From Tetrahymena thermophila SB210 (taxonomy: Eukaryota; Ciliophora; Oligohymenophorea; Hymenostomatida; Tetrahymenidae): 64,000 bases of DNA. Where the stretch lies: contig NW_002476463.1 in the NCBI RefSeq assembly GCF_000189635.1, positions 310,001-374,000 of the forward strand, read 5' to 3'. A program made the position numbers and the translations under genes. The notes beneath the pieces were generated by a model that saw nothing but the letters and a program-made list of their open reading frames with translations, did no database searches and was not told the origin of the DNA. Shown here in pieces: positions 12,485 to 24,890 of this stretch; the stretch's first letter is position 1, and every line of letters begins with the position of its first letter.

Positions 12485-13270
12485 TCATTTTTACAAGCTA
12501 TTTTTCCTTTACTTTTTATAGCACTGAGTAAAGTTTTGAAGGATTTACCTTTCTTAAGCTATAACAATTAATTTAATTTGTTCTTTGTATTAGTCTTTAT
12601 TTTAAATTTTAGAGTCTGAAAGCCATAGCTTATCAGAGTTCTTCAAAAAGTAATTAAATATTTTTTGTAGATTTCTGTTTTTACTCAGATTTTTAATTTT
12701 TAGGTTTAATCTTCCACTCCTAGCCAAGTTTGTAGAAACCCTTTGCTAAATATGTTCAAAAGTCCACTTATCTTCACTTAAATTTACATATACGCTCATC
12801 AAGAAAGTATCTTAGCACTCTATAATATGTCTCTTAAAAGCTTACAAAATATTTTTATACAAATTATGCTTACTTTTCTAAAGCAAATTTAAAATTTATT
12901 AATTTTCTTAATGACTGATTCCCTCTTGTTCACCAAGAATGTTTGACACAACTTCAATCATAGGAACTTTCCCTTCATATATATTATTTAAATAAAGTTA
13001 ATTTTATTAAATAATAACTATTTTATTACCTAGTCTATCATATTGATTTATTTATTTTGTTTTTGCCATATATTTCAGTTTTTTAATTTAGCTTGGAAAC
13101 TTATTAATATAGTCCATAAATTAATTTTGTGGTATTTTCGAAGATATTTCAGATTATAGTGTTTATTCTTTTCTATACTTACAAGTATTTTCATGTAAAT
13201 AATCATTCTCATTTTATTATATTTAACAAATGTTTTCTTCTGTTTTAACATTATAAAGAAATTCTATCAT
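12485..13270 (-). CDS. Array small-gene family, copy A (242 aa)
   Basis: Two exons, 13270-13030 and 12972-12485, phase-1 intron of 57 nt, 242 aa, TGA stop. I do not recognise the family. The protein is basic and Gln/Asn/Lys-rich, without signal peptide or membrane segment. Blocks repeated in every copy: NTCKYR (28-33), VPMIEVV (83-89), KSKHNLYKNIL (113-123), HIIEC (129-133), KWTFE (149-153), LKIKNLSKNRNL (171-182), YFLKNS (188-193), WLSDSKI (197-203), CYKK (231-234). Cys30, Cys133 and Cys231 are kept in all copies, and also in the divergent paralogue at 29447. The C-terminus is a Lys/Arg-rich tail. It lies 260 bp beyond the convergent RWD-kinase-TPR gene, which is also intact, so this looks like the founding pair of the array. 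Function is unknown; it could be a nucleic-acid or protein-binding factor, which is only a guess from charge. Confidence 0.8.
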
Positions 13271-14465
13271 ATTTTTAAAACCCAAAAAAAAAAATTGTAA
13301 TTAAATTAAATTTGATTATTTTTATAATAAAAAATTATTGCCAGTTTTCTTAATTTTTTCAATTTATGTTTAGGCAGTATTTTATGTTTAAAAAAATATT
13401 ACTTTAAGTTTTTTATACTTATCACTACTCTTATTTAAAATCAGTGAATTCAATCAATTACTTTCTTTTAAATTACAAAATTCAAAAAAATTTACCCAGC
13501 TTTATAAATAAGAACAAGTAAACAAAATAACATAGATTACTATAAACATTTAAATTTTTCTAATGTTCGATTTTTTACTTATTTTCAAACATACATTAAA
13601 TGAGTGAATAGTTATTACTATTTAATAATTTATTTCATAAATTTATTTTGCAAACTATTGAGAGAATAAAAATTCTTTCAAATAATTAATTAAGCTTTAA
13701 TAAGTTGAGATTACTTTAATAAATTAACCATACCATAAAATTTTATAATCAGAGAATATAAAACTAAAAAAAAAAGTATATATATACATGCAACTTTTAA
13801 AAAAATATTTATCCAAAAATTTTTAAATTGCTAAAATATAATGTATCAGGAATTAAAGTATATTGTGTGATTGTAGTTTTAATATGTTATATTTTCTTAT
13901 AAATATTAATGACATTTGATACAAATTAATGTAAAACATTAATAATTATACAAAATGCTTCAAAATTTATTAACTTATTTTCAATAAAATAATATATGTC
14001 TTGTAAAAAAAGCAGAAATTTTGATGATAAATAAAGATAGTTTTACTATCAATAAATTTGATAGATTTAAAATTTTTTGAAGTTACTAACTAAATGTGAT
14101 ATCTATATTTAAATATAATAATTTTATTTCTTTATTTAATTTATTTGATCTTTTTTATTTAAAAAATTTATCATAATAAATTTATAATTTTATTTAGATA
14201 ACATCTTATCTAATCATTATTTTAATTTAATAAATATATATTGAAATATGCCTAAAATTAATTTTATTTATTAGGTGGTGAGTTATGTATTATATTAAAA
14301 TAGTTCTTTCAAATTTAATATTTCAATTCAATAAAATCAAATTATTTACATACTTATATACAATTTATGCTTAATGCAATTTTTTTAAAATAATTACAGG
14401 TGTTCTTCATTTAATAGCTAAAATATTTGATTTATTTCTATAAATAATCATTTAAATTAAATTAG
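13271..14465. other. Spacer, upstream of copy A and start of first array unit
   Basis: AT-rich. The part next to the small gene contains weak versions of the upstream blocks seen before other copies. The part from about 14075 (AAGTTACTAACTAAATGTGA) resembles 56213 onward. Together with the following stretch it matches the large intron (8237-8796) of the RWD-kinase-TPR gene, showing that array units begin inside that intron. No gene is seen. Confidence 0.45.
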
Positions 14466-15060
14466 AAAGCCTTAGACAAGTAAAGTAAAAAGATTAAAAA
14501 GTCAACTAATAAATTGATATTGAATATATTAGTAATATTTTTAAAAATTTCAGCTTGAGAAACGTAAAGAAGAATAATGAGTAGAGAAGGAAGCGAAGGT
14601 ACATATAAAATACAAAAATGAAAGTAGAAAATTGAGCTTTTAAAAATACTTTAGCATAGCATAAATCTTTATGATAGTAACATCCATATTAAAAATAATG
14701 TAGCAAATGTGTAGAAAATCTGTATTTTGATAAGACAGACAAGAATAAAATTGAAGTCTACAAAAACAATAAATAATTTGATAAAAATAAGATTTATTGT
14801 ATATATGAAATGAAAATATTAAAGTAGGATAAAAGGTTAGAATTAGTTAGTTAATTATTTTTGCAAAAGAATGATGATTATTTTCAAAGTTTCAAATATG
14901 GTATTTATATTTAAAAATACAATTATAGAAATTATTGATAGAGTTTACTATAAATTATCAAAACTATTGCAGTGGATCTAACTATCGGATTACATATAGT
15001 AATGTATAAACAGAGCGACTTGATTTCAAGGCACCCTTTGGATGATATTATTTAAATAAT
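14466..15060 (+). pseudogene. Kinase exon 8-9 relic (class III unit)
   Basis: Homologous to 8797-9600 of the full gene (opening CCTTAGACAAG, then KTDKNK-like and SNYRITYS-like remnants), with many small indels, loss of most of the N-lobe and catalytic loop, and no TPR part. The sequence passes directly into a small-gene remnant. Confidence 0.75.
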
Positions 15061-15074
15061 AATTATAATTTTAA

Positions 15075-15412
15075 AGGCTATTTTTCCTTTATTTTTTATA
15101 GTACTGTTTAAAATTTTGAGGATTTTTTTTCTTATACTATAAATATCAAATTTATATTCTTTTTTATTTTAAATTTTAGAAATCTTAAAGCTAAAGTTTT
15201 CTTGAGCTTAGCAAATAGCAATTTCTGCTTTTACTTAAATTTTAATCCTAAGATTTAATCCCCTGCTTCCTGCCAAATTTGTAGAAATTCTTTTAAAAAT
15301 GTGATCAAAAATCCACTTATCTTCACTTAAATTCTCTTAAAATCCCATAAAGAAAGCAACTTAACCCTCTGAAAAATACCTCTTAAAAGCAGACATAATA
15401 TTAATGAAATTT
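15075..15412 (-). pseudogene. Small-gene family remnant B (3' part only)
   Basis: About 340 bp matching the C-terminal half of the small-gene exon 2, including the KWxFE region, with frameshifts. The upstream half and exon 1 are missing. The breakpoint, near a TCTTAAAAGCAGACAT motif, recurs in the 33.6-kb class III copy; the 57.4-kb class III copy ends earlier. Confidence 0.75.
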
Positions 15413-15639
15413 ATGAAAGAATAAAATAACAAATATGTTAATTTAATTAATAATGAGCAATATATTTTACAATTTATGATATTTTATACAAATTTAGTAT
15501 TTTAGTTCAATAATACCAATACAATATATATTTTATTATTTTGCTTAACGTAACAAAAAAAAATTTATTATTTACAAATATTCTGTATTTAATTGTTACA
15601 AAATTTGAATTTATTTGTATGTAGGTATCATCTAATTTG

Positions 15640-18420
15640 AATTAAAAAGCCTTAAGCAAATGAAACAAAAAAAATAAAAAATACAAATAATAAATTGCTA
15701 CTGAAGGTAATAAAAGTATTTTTGAAGGAAGATCTAAACTAGGACATTTATAAAACAATTAGGAATACGGAAAATGTAGTGAATATAAATAACAATAACA
15801 AAAATGGAAGAATTAAAGTAGGAAAGCCTTAAAAATTTTTTTGAAGAGAATTATTAAAAATAAAAGATACTCCTAAATTTTAAACTATATTCTTTAGCAA
15901 GAATCAGTAAAATTTATATGATGTATCATTTATAAGTTTTAATATAGCAGAAAATAAGCAGAGCCTCTATTTTTAAAGCATATTTTGAATAAAGGTATCC
16001 ATTGCTGATCATCAAAAAATATATAATTAACTCTAAATGATTTGAAGAAAATTTTAATACTTAATAGATTCAGCAAATAAAATTTCAAACATTAAAATGT
16101 TGCATATCTTAACAGTAATCTTTCTAACGAAAAATATGAATCCATTTTTAAGGAAGTTTTGCAAATACTGTTAAAAGAAAAAAGGTAGAAGTTTACTTTT
16201 TTGTATTCAAATAGATAAACAATTTTGGATATATTTTAAGGGAATTGAATCGAGGAAAGTAACAAAGAGAAGACTTTTAGAAAGATGAAAATAGATTTAA
16301 CTTAATTTTACATGAAAATATTTTTAAACAATACTTATATACTCTCATTTTGTTTATCCATTAAAAAGAGCTTTTGGAGTAAAGGTATCAGCTGAGTCAA
16401 AGAAACCCTACAATTTAAATCTATAGTCCTCTTTATCTTTTATTATCTTATAAAAATAAGGTAGGTTGAAAAAATTTTTAGGAAAATTTAATTAAAGAAA
16501 ATTAAGATTCGCTAAAAAAAACAAAGCCTTGGATGAAAAAATTTATAAACCCAATAAATAAATGAATGAATGAATGAATTAAGAGTTTCTGTTTATTTCT
16601 CAGAAACTAATTTAATATCAAATTGAAATTAATTTTTATATTAGTGTATTGTGCTTAAAAGGATTAATTTACAAATGAAATGGATATTTTAAAAAAGTTA
16701 AGAAGATTTAAGTAAGAATGTGTTTTAGAGACTAGTGAAAAGTTGTGGGGATAAAAGTATCTAATTTATAATAATTATTAATAAATCTTGCGCAGGCTGA
16801 ATCTCTTAATTAGTGTCCTGATATAGAAATTTAAGTTAAGGATTCCACTAAATAAAGAAAAAAGGAAGGCTTAATTAATCTTTAGGAATATGTAAGTAGA
16901 TAAGGAAAGTCTTTAAAGTTCTAATTATAGATTTAGTCTGATAATCATGAGCTTAATTTACTGACTTAATTTATCACTTTTTAATTTACATTTTCGTTTT
17001 TTGTCTATTTAGGCTTAACACCATCCAGTTAGTGCGAAAAAATCTAGAAGTAAACTACTTGTGAAAGTTGCTGTTGAAGATAGTAAGGACAATGGTATTA
17101 TTTAATAAGACTAATGAATCTAAGGTATTAATCAGCTTAGCGGTTGAAATTTTTAACAATATGGTGAGGAATTAATTTATAAAAATGATTCAAATGAAGA
17201 AATTGATTGCGGACTTATTAACTTTCGAATAGTAGTTGAAAGAGGCTCATCAATAAAATATATAGTACATTATAGTTTTCATGAATTTGTATGTCTGTAA
17301 TCATCCACTTTTGGCATATTTTTGTAAAATACCTTATAAATTAGAATGTTAAGATTGATGAGTCAATACATTTTTTAATTGAATTTATGGAAATCAAGTA
17401 AAAATAAACCTTATTAATAATTTAAAATTTATCTCTATTTGCTTTTTTGATTTTTTTTAGTTAAGAAAAAAGTTTTTGAAGAAAAATATCTTTTAGCGCT
17501 GATACCCACACATAATAAATAATTAACCTAATTTATTTAAATAATAACTAACCTAATTTATTCAAATAAATTACAATAATTATATTAGCAAGTAAAATTT
17601 AAATTTTGAATAAATTATTATATAAATTCAACTTCTTTTTTTAGAGATGCTTAAAATAGCTTCTAAACTTTCTTGAAGAACTATATGTTGTCGAAAATAG
17701 CATCACCTTATCATCTTTAATCTTCAGATGCTATTATTTGTAAAATAAATTTAATTTTTTATATATTATTTTATATTTTTTATACTAATTTTTTGGTGTA
17801 GCGGAAATTTGAAGAAGCATCTGAATTTTAAAGCTATGGTGTTTTATAGCTATGATTTTAATTATTGTCACGATTCAATTTTACTAGCTAAATTTTTAGA
17901 AAAGGAGTCATAATAGCATGAGCAATTAAAAAATAACTATAAAACTCTCCCATACTCGTAAAGATTCATTGAAATTATATAAAAAATATCGTTTTTATTC
18001 AAATCATTAATACCTTCTAAATTTGCTAATATAAGATAAATTAACAATATTTGACACGAATTATTTTTTATTTTTTATTTTTTTATTTCTTATTTAAAAT
18101 TGTATACTTTAATTTAGATTAATCAAATGATGACAAAGGAAGTTTAAAATATATGAGCGAGGCTTTAAATAGAATGAAAACTTAACTAGGAGAAAATCAC
18201 AATTAGGTTACTCAGTTATTGATAAGTATTTTGGAAACATAATTTAACTCAAATCAAATGCAAAATCCTCTTTATAGAATGAAAAAAGGTCTAATTCAGG
18301 TATTAGGCGCAGAAGATAAGTAAGATGAGATAAAATTTAAATTGTAAAAGGAAATAAAACTTATAATAACATTAATAAGTCATGTAAAAGTATTACTGCA
18401 TATTAAAAACATAAAATAAA
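15640..18420 (+). pseudogene. Kinase-TPR relic (class I unit, copy 3)
   Basis: Collinear with 8797-12000 of the full gene but broken by many indels. The kinase core is gone: sequence jumps from the equivalent of 9059 to that of about 9508 at TTTAGCAAGAATCAGTAAA, a junction shared with three other units. TPR exons can be followed (YGEE-, YGDNHP-like and EEASEF-like remnants), and the last roughly 230 nt of the final exon are missing. Confidence 0.8.
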
Positions 18421-18556
18421 TATTTAAGTATTTCATTTTCTTTATTTTTAGCTTATATTATTGATAAGTATTTTATTTTCAATTTTAAAGTGTAAAAAAA
18501 ACAAATTACGACATTTATTTTAACAGAAAAAATAAATTATCTTTCTTATAATAATA

Positions 18557-19330
18557 TCATTTTTTCATGCTATTATTCCTCTGCTTTTTATAGCAATTTG
18601 TAAAATTTTGAAGGATTTGTCTTTCTTATGCTTTAACCATCAAATTTATTTATTCTATGTACCAGTCTTTGTCTCTAATTTTAGAATCTTAAAGCCATAG
18701 TTTTTAAGAGTTCTTCAAAAAGTAATTAAATATTTTCTACAGATTTCTGTTTTTACTCAAATTTTTAATCTTGAGATTGAATCTCCCTAATTTTTCCAAA
18801 TTTGTAGAAACTCTTTACTTAATGTGTTCAAAACTCCACTTATCTTCACTCAAATTTTCATAAAAGCTCTTCAAGAAAGTATCTTCGCACTAGGTAATAT
18901 GTCTTTTAAAAGCTGATAAAATATTCTTATACAAATTATGTTTACTTTTCGATATTAAATTATAAATTGATTCATTATCTTAATGATTGACTCCCTTTTA
19001 ATCACAAATAATATTTGAGACAACTTCAATAATGGGTACTTTTGCTTTATATAAAATTGTATTTCTGTTAAATTTATTATATTGCAACTAATACTTACTT
19101 ATTCTTTCTTTTTGATTTATGCATTTTGTTTTTGCCATATAACTCAGTTTTTTAATTTATTTAGGAAATCTATTAATATAATCCTTATATTGATCAAGTT
19201 GTATATTCCTAGATATTTCAGATTATTATTTTCTATACTTACAAGTATTTTAGAGTAAATAATCATCCTCACTTTATTTTATTTTATAATAGTTTTCTTC
19301 TATTTTTGCAAGAAAATTATAGTTAATCAT
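18557..19330 (-). CDS. Array small-gene family, copy C (239 aa)
   Basis: Exons 19330-19099 and 19044-18557; the second exon is 488 nt, exactly as in every intact copy. The frame is open from ATG to TGA: 239 aa. Diagnostic blocks include NTCKYR, VPIIEVV, HNLYKNILSAFKRHI, KWSFE, LKIKNLSKNRNL, YFLKNS, WLQDSKI and NCYKK. Three residues shorter than copy A in exon 1. Class I by its flanks. Family unknown. The neighbouring kinase-TPR copy is a wreck, so the contrast in preservation suggests that this gene is under selection. Confidence 0.8.
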
Positions 19331-20440
19331 ACTTTTAAATGCCAAAAAGTAAATAAATATAAATAAAAAATTATATCTAATAATGATTATTTTAATTATT
19401 ATTATAAAATATTCACTAACTTTTCAATTTCTGCTTCAGCAATAAATTATGCATTATTTTATAATCAATCACCTCTCTTTTTAAAAAGTAAATAAAAATA
19501 ATAAATTACAAAAAACCTAACCTAGCTTTAGAAATTTAATTTAAACAAAATAAAATATTATCTTGTATTATTAATTTTTTTATAGAAAAAAATATTTAAA
19601 TATTTTTATCTTTTCAATAATTTATAACATAAATCTTATTTTTTAAAATATTAAAAATTTCCAGAATGCTTCTAATAATTAGTAAGCTATAAATAAATAC
19701 AAAAGGCTTAACTAAATTAGTTCTACCTTCATTAATTTCTTTTCAGCTAATTACAAATAACAATTACAAAAATCTGAAAATATTTGTACAACTTAACAAT
19801 TTAATTCATAAATACCTTTTTTTAGTAGTTTAATTGAAAATATTAACCAATAAAGCTCAATAAATTAAGCAATTAAAATTAAAATATTTTTTTAACTCAA
19901 AAAAAATTAAAGAGAGAGATAAGATGCCTTTAATTTTTAAATATATACTGCATGGCTAAACAAAAATAGTTTCTATATAACTTATTTTTAGTAAAGTATT
20001 TGTTCTGTAAAATAGGAATGAATGAAGTTTTGAAAAAGAAAGTAAATTATTATTAATAATTTAATATAATTTATTTTAATTTTTTAAAGTTAAAAACAAA
20101 ATTTGAAACATATATTTATATTTTATTTCATATCTTAAATTAATTTACTTAAAAGTATTTATTTAATATTTTGATTGATTATTCAATATATTATAAATTA
20201 GTTGTATATGTACAAATGTGCTTTAGATTTTGATTATTTGATAATAATCTATATATCGTATAATATTAAAGGAATTTTTGCAAATTAAAAATTTTAATTC
20301 AATAACATTATCAAAATATATTCATTTTATTTTTATTCTTAACACAATTATAAATAGAAAAACTTATTATTTACAAATTTTATGCATTTAATCATTAGAA
20401 TATTTCATTTTATTTTTATGTAGTTACTATCTAATTTAAA
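19331..20440. repeat. Conserved upstream flank of class I small genes
   Basis: No gene. It contains two blocks recurring upstream of class I copies. The first, at 19400-19450 (CTTTTCAATTTCTGCTTCAG), is found at similar distance before copies at 24082, 43938, 53660 and 61412. The second, at 19465-19560, is a CCTCTC..AAAAACC..AGCTTT region ending in a TTTAAACAAAATAAATA-like tail. The remainder is diverged intron-derived sequence leading into the next unit. Confidence 0.5.
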
Positions 20441-23110
20441 TTAAAGATCCTTGAGCAATCTAAACAAAACAATATAAAAATGCAAAAATAATAAATTGCT
20501 ATTAATGATTTTGATAATAATTTTGATGATCTTAACTAAGACATTTAACATTAATTATTAAGGAAAAGGAAGTGAATGCGAATAAAAATAATAAAATTGA
20601 AAGAATTAAAGTAGGTTTAGCTTTTAAAAACAATTTTTAGCACACAATAAATTTTAAAAATAGCAAAAGATACTTTCATATTTAAACTATATTCTTTAGT
20701 GAGAATCAGTTAAATTTATGTGGTGGATCATATCAAGTATTCAAAAATAGTAGATCATAAGCAGAGCCTCTATTTTTAAAGCTCATTTTGAATGAGGAGC
20801 CTATTGCTGATCATGAAAAAAAATAATGAACTCAAAAGGATTTAAAGAATAATTTAATACTTAATAGATTCATATTAATAAAATTTTAAACATTAAAAAT
20901 GTTGAAAATCTTGTCAGCAATCTCACTAATGAAAATATGGATTTATTTGTTTTAAGGAAAAAGAGCAAATGCTATTAATAGAAAATTGGTAATTTAAATT
21001 ATTATTTTTTGATTATTTTTAATTTCAGAAATTAATTTTTTGTATTCAAATAGACAAATGACTTTGGATATATTTTAAAAGAATTAAATAGAGTAGAGTA
21101 ACAAAGAGATAACTTTTAGAAAGATGAAAATGTATTTAACTTAGTATTTCATCAAATATTATTAAAGAATGCCTTAAAATAATCACACTTTGGATATCTA
21201 TTAAAAAGAGCCTTTGGAGTAAAGGTATAGGCAGTATCAAGGTGATAGTCTTGATAGATACAATTTAAAGCTATAACCCTCTTTACATATTTTATTTCAT
21301 AAAGAATAAGATAGGCTGAAAAAAAATTTAAGAATACAGAAAATTTAAATAAAGAAAGTTAAGATTCACCAAAGAAACAAAGGTTTTGATGGTTAAAAAT
21401 TACAAATCCAATAAATAAAAGAATTAGAAGCTCTTTTAATTTTCATAATATGATTTAATATCAAATTAAAATGAATTTTTACATATTAACTTACTGTGTT
21501 TTATAGAATTAATTTACAAATGAAGGATATATTATATGATTTATGAAAATTTAAGGAAGAATATGCTTTGAAGACTTGTTAAGAGTTAATTGGATAAGAG
21601 CATCCAATTTATAATAACTCTTTGATAAATCTAGTTTAGGCTGATTCTCATAATTTTCATCCTGAAAAAGGAGGAATTCAATAGCTTCAAATATGTTTTT
21701 TATTTGAAAAAAGTTACTTTGTAAATTAAGAAATCAAGTAAAATTTAATTAATCTCTAGAAATGCATAAATAAATTGTGTATATTTAAAAGAAAATTTTT
21801 TAAATTATAAATCATGATCTTAGTTTACTGACTTAATTTATTATTTATTATAAATTGCAAATTGTACATTTTCTTCTTTTCTCTATTAGGCTTACACAAT
21901 TTCAGTTAGCTGGGCGAAAAGGACTACAAGTAAAATTACTTGAGAAAATTGCTGTAAAGGGGTAAGTAAAGACAATCATATCATATAAAAAGATTAATGA
22001 ATCTAAGGCATTAATAAGTTAATCAGTTAAAATTTTTAAACAATTTATGGTGAGGAAACAATTTTAAAAAATGATGCATATGCAGAGATTTCAGACTTAT
22101 TAACTTAAAAAAGTAGTTAAAAAAGGTTCATCAATTAAATTTATAGTGCATTATAATTATAGATAATCTATATATCAATAATCATGCACTTTAGGCAGAT
22201 TTTTATATAAATATACCTTTTAAATTTAAAATCGTAAGACTTTTGTGAGTCAATACATTTTTTAATTTAAACTATGGAAATTAGGTAAAAATAAGCATCA
22301 TCAATTAACTTAATTATTATTACTATTTGATGATTTTGTAAATTAAGAAAAAGTTTATTGGAGAAAATCTTCCTATTAGTGATGACACTTACACAAAATA
22401 GCTAACCAATCTAAGTTATTCAAATTAATTACACTAACAAATTATAAGGTAAAATTTAAATTTAGAATAATAATTATAAAACTTCAATTTGTTTTTTTTG
22501 AATTGCATGCATAAAATAGCTTTAAAAAAATCGTGAAGAAGTGTATGGTTTCTAAAATAGCAATTTAATATCATTCTTAGTTGCAATAATTGATATAATA
22601 AATTTAATTTATTTTTCATTTTATACCAATTTTTTGGTGTAACAGAAATTTGAAGAAGCACATGAGTTGTAAGCTAAGGTGATAGATAACTTATTTTGAT
22701 TATGTTTATGTTTCAATTTCACTTGCAAAATTTTTTGGAAAAGGTGACATATATGTGATACGAATAATTAAAAATAAAAAAAAACTCTCCCATATTTTTA
22801 AAGAGTCTTAAAATTAGATAAAATAATGTTGATTGGATTCAAATGATCAATACCTTCAATATTTGCTTAATATTAGATATTTTAACATGATTAGTAGTTG
22901 ATTTTATTTATCTAAAATGGAAAAGCTTTAGTTTAGATAAATCAAATAATGCTTAAAATATAAAATCGAGTCATTAAATACAATGATAACTGAGCTAGGA
23001 AGGTATTCAGAATGCACCTAATCGATTGAAAGAGGCTATAATTTTGATATTAGGCTTAGAAGATAAGTATGATGGGATAAAATTTAAATTATAAAAGAAA
23101 ACAAATACTT
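20440..23110 (+). pseudogene. Kinase-TPR relic (class I unit, copy 4)
   Basis: Same layout as the preceding class I relic, with the identical loss of the kinase core at TTTAGTGAGAATCAGT and the shortened last exon. Frameshifts occur in most exons, so no product is expected. TPR remnants are recognisable near 21550-22900. Confidence 0.8.
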
Positions 23111-23299
23111 GAAATAACATTAATATGGTTTTATAAAAGTATTATTTCTTTCTTATTAAAAACATATAACTAATTATTTCATTTTCTATATTTTTAAAAA
23201 ATATTGTAGATGAGTTTTTTTTTTTCAATTTTAAACTAAAAAACAATTTACAACTTCTATTTTAACAGAAAAATTAAACTAATTATATAATAATAATAA

Positions 23300-24082
23300 T
23301 CATTTCTTCATACTATTTTTCCTCTACTTTTTATAGCAATTTGTAAAATTTTGAAGGATTTGCTTTTCTTATGCTATAACCATCAAATTTATTTATTATA
23401 TGTAATAGTCTTTATCTTTAATTTTAGAATCTTAAAGCCATATTTTTTCAGAGTTCTTCAAAAAGTAATTAAATATTTTTTTCAGATTTCTGTTTTTACT
23501 CAAATTTTTAATCTTGAGATTGAATCTTCCTAATAATGCTAAATTTGTAGAAACTCTATGCTTAATGTGTTCAAAAGTCCACTTATCTTCACTCAAATTT
23601 TCATAAAAACTCATCAAGAAAGTATCTGAGCACTCAGTAATATGTCTTTTAAAAGCTGACAAAATATTCTTATACAAATTATGTTTACTTTTTGATATTA
23701 AATTAAAAATTTATTAATTTTCTAAATTATTGACTCCCTTTTATTCGCAAAGAATGCTTGACACAACTTCAATCATGGGAACCTTTCCTTAATATATTAT
23801 TTAATTTGAGTTAAATTTATTAAAAAGCTATTAACATTTACTTAATCTTTCAATTTGATTTATGCATTATGCTTTTGCCATATGACTCTATTTTTTATTA
23901 TAGTTCGGAAATTTGTTAATGTAATCCTCATACTAATCAAATGGTATATTCAAACATATTTGAGATTATTATTTTAATTATTTTCTATATTTACAAGTAT
24001 TTTAATGTAAATAGTCATCCTCCTTTTATTTCATTTATTAAAAGTTTTCTTCTGTTTTAGCAAGAAAATGATAGTTAATCAT
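23300..24082 (-). CDS. Array small-gene family, copy D (242 aa)
   Basis: Exons 24082-23842 and 23787-23300, total 729 nt, 242 aa, open from ATG to TGA. It has NTCKYR, VPMIEVV, SAFKRHITEC, LSEDKWTFEHI, LKIKNLSKNRNL and NCYKKQRKNS. The three family cysteines are present. Class I. Under the standard code only a 81-codon piece is visible (23432-23677), because TAA/TAG Gln codons break the frame. Function unknown. Confidence 0.8.
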
Positions 24083-24890
24083 ATTTTTATACTCCAAAAA
24101 GTAAGTTAAAAAAATAAATTATATTTGATAAAGATTATATTATAATTATTATAAAATCTTCTCTAGCTCTTCAATTTCTGTTCTTGCAATAAGAAAAATC
24201 AAAAATTGAGTTTTGTTATTTTGCAATTAATCAATACCCTCTCTTTTTAATAAATAAAGAGAAAACAACTCAGCTATTTTTTTTTTTAAAAAGCAAAAAC
24301 CTTACCCGACTTTACAAAGTTAATTTAAACGAAATAAATAGCTATTATTATTATTATAAACAATAAATTTTCTATTATTATGTATTTATTTTTATTAAAA
24401 AAAATATTAAAATATTTAATTATTTTTATCTTTTAATAACTATTTTCTTAAAATTTATTTTAAAAAATATTAAAAATTACCAAAATGAATTGAATAATTA
24501 AAATACTGTAAATACAAATGATTTACTATTATCCCTTCTTTCATTATTTTATATCCAGATAATTACAAAAACCTGAAAATATATGGATTACTTTATGCAT
24601 AATATAAATATAAATTTTAAATAGTCTAATTTGAAATATTACTCTAAAAATAATCATTTTAATTTAAAGTATTTTTTTAATAAAAATTGTTTAAAATTTT
24701 TTTTAAGTTCAAAACTTGAGAAAAGGCATTAAATGTTATCAAAAATTTGTTAAATTTTGATAAAAACATAATAAAAGTAATTAAAATATCGAATTAGCAA
24801 GATTAGTTTAAAATCATAAAAATTAATGAAATATAAGTCAATATGCCTAAAGAAATATTAATTATTTTCAAAGTTTTAAATAAAAACTTT
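24083..24890. other. Upstream flank of copy D
   Basis: Repeated class I flank: a conserved block at 24148-24200 (CTCTTCAATTTCTGTTC), then the CTCAGCTATTTTT and CTTACCCGACTTTACAAAG block at 24268-24325. Low-complexity A/T sequence continues to the next relic. No gene. Confidence 0.45.

Noticed and set aside
16555-16585. Short ATGA/ATAA tandem repeat.
   Set aside because: A few units of simple repeat in a relic exon; typical of such DNA.
23351-23533. Plus-strand reading frames opening MKDLLFLCYNHQIYL (also at 43206, 52929, 60681) that look like a conserved small membrane protein.
   Set aside because: They are antisense to exon 2 of the small genes and are conserved only because that exon is. 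The minus frame keeps intron structure, motifs and a TGA end; the plus frames vary in length and stop at TAA/TAG, which are not stops here.
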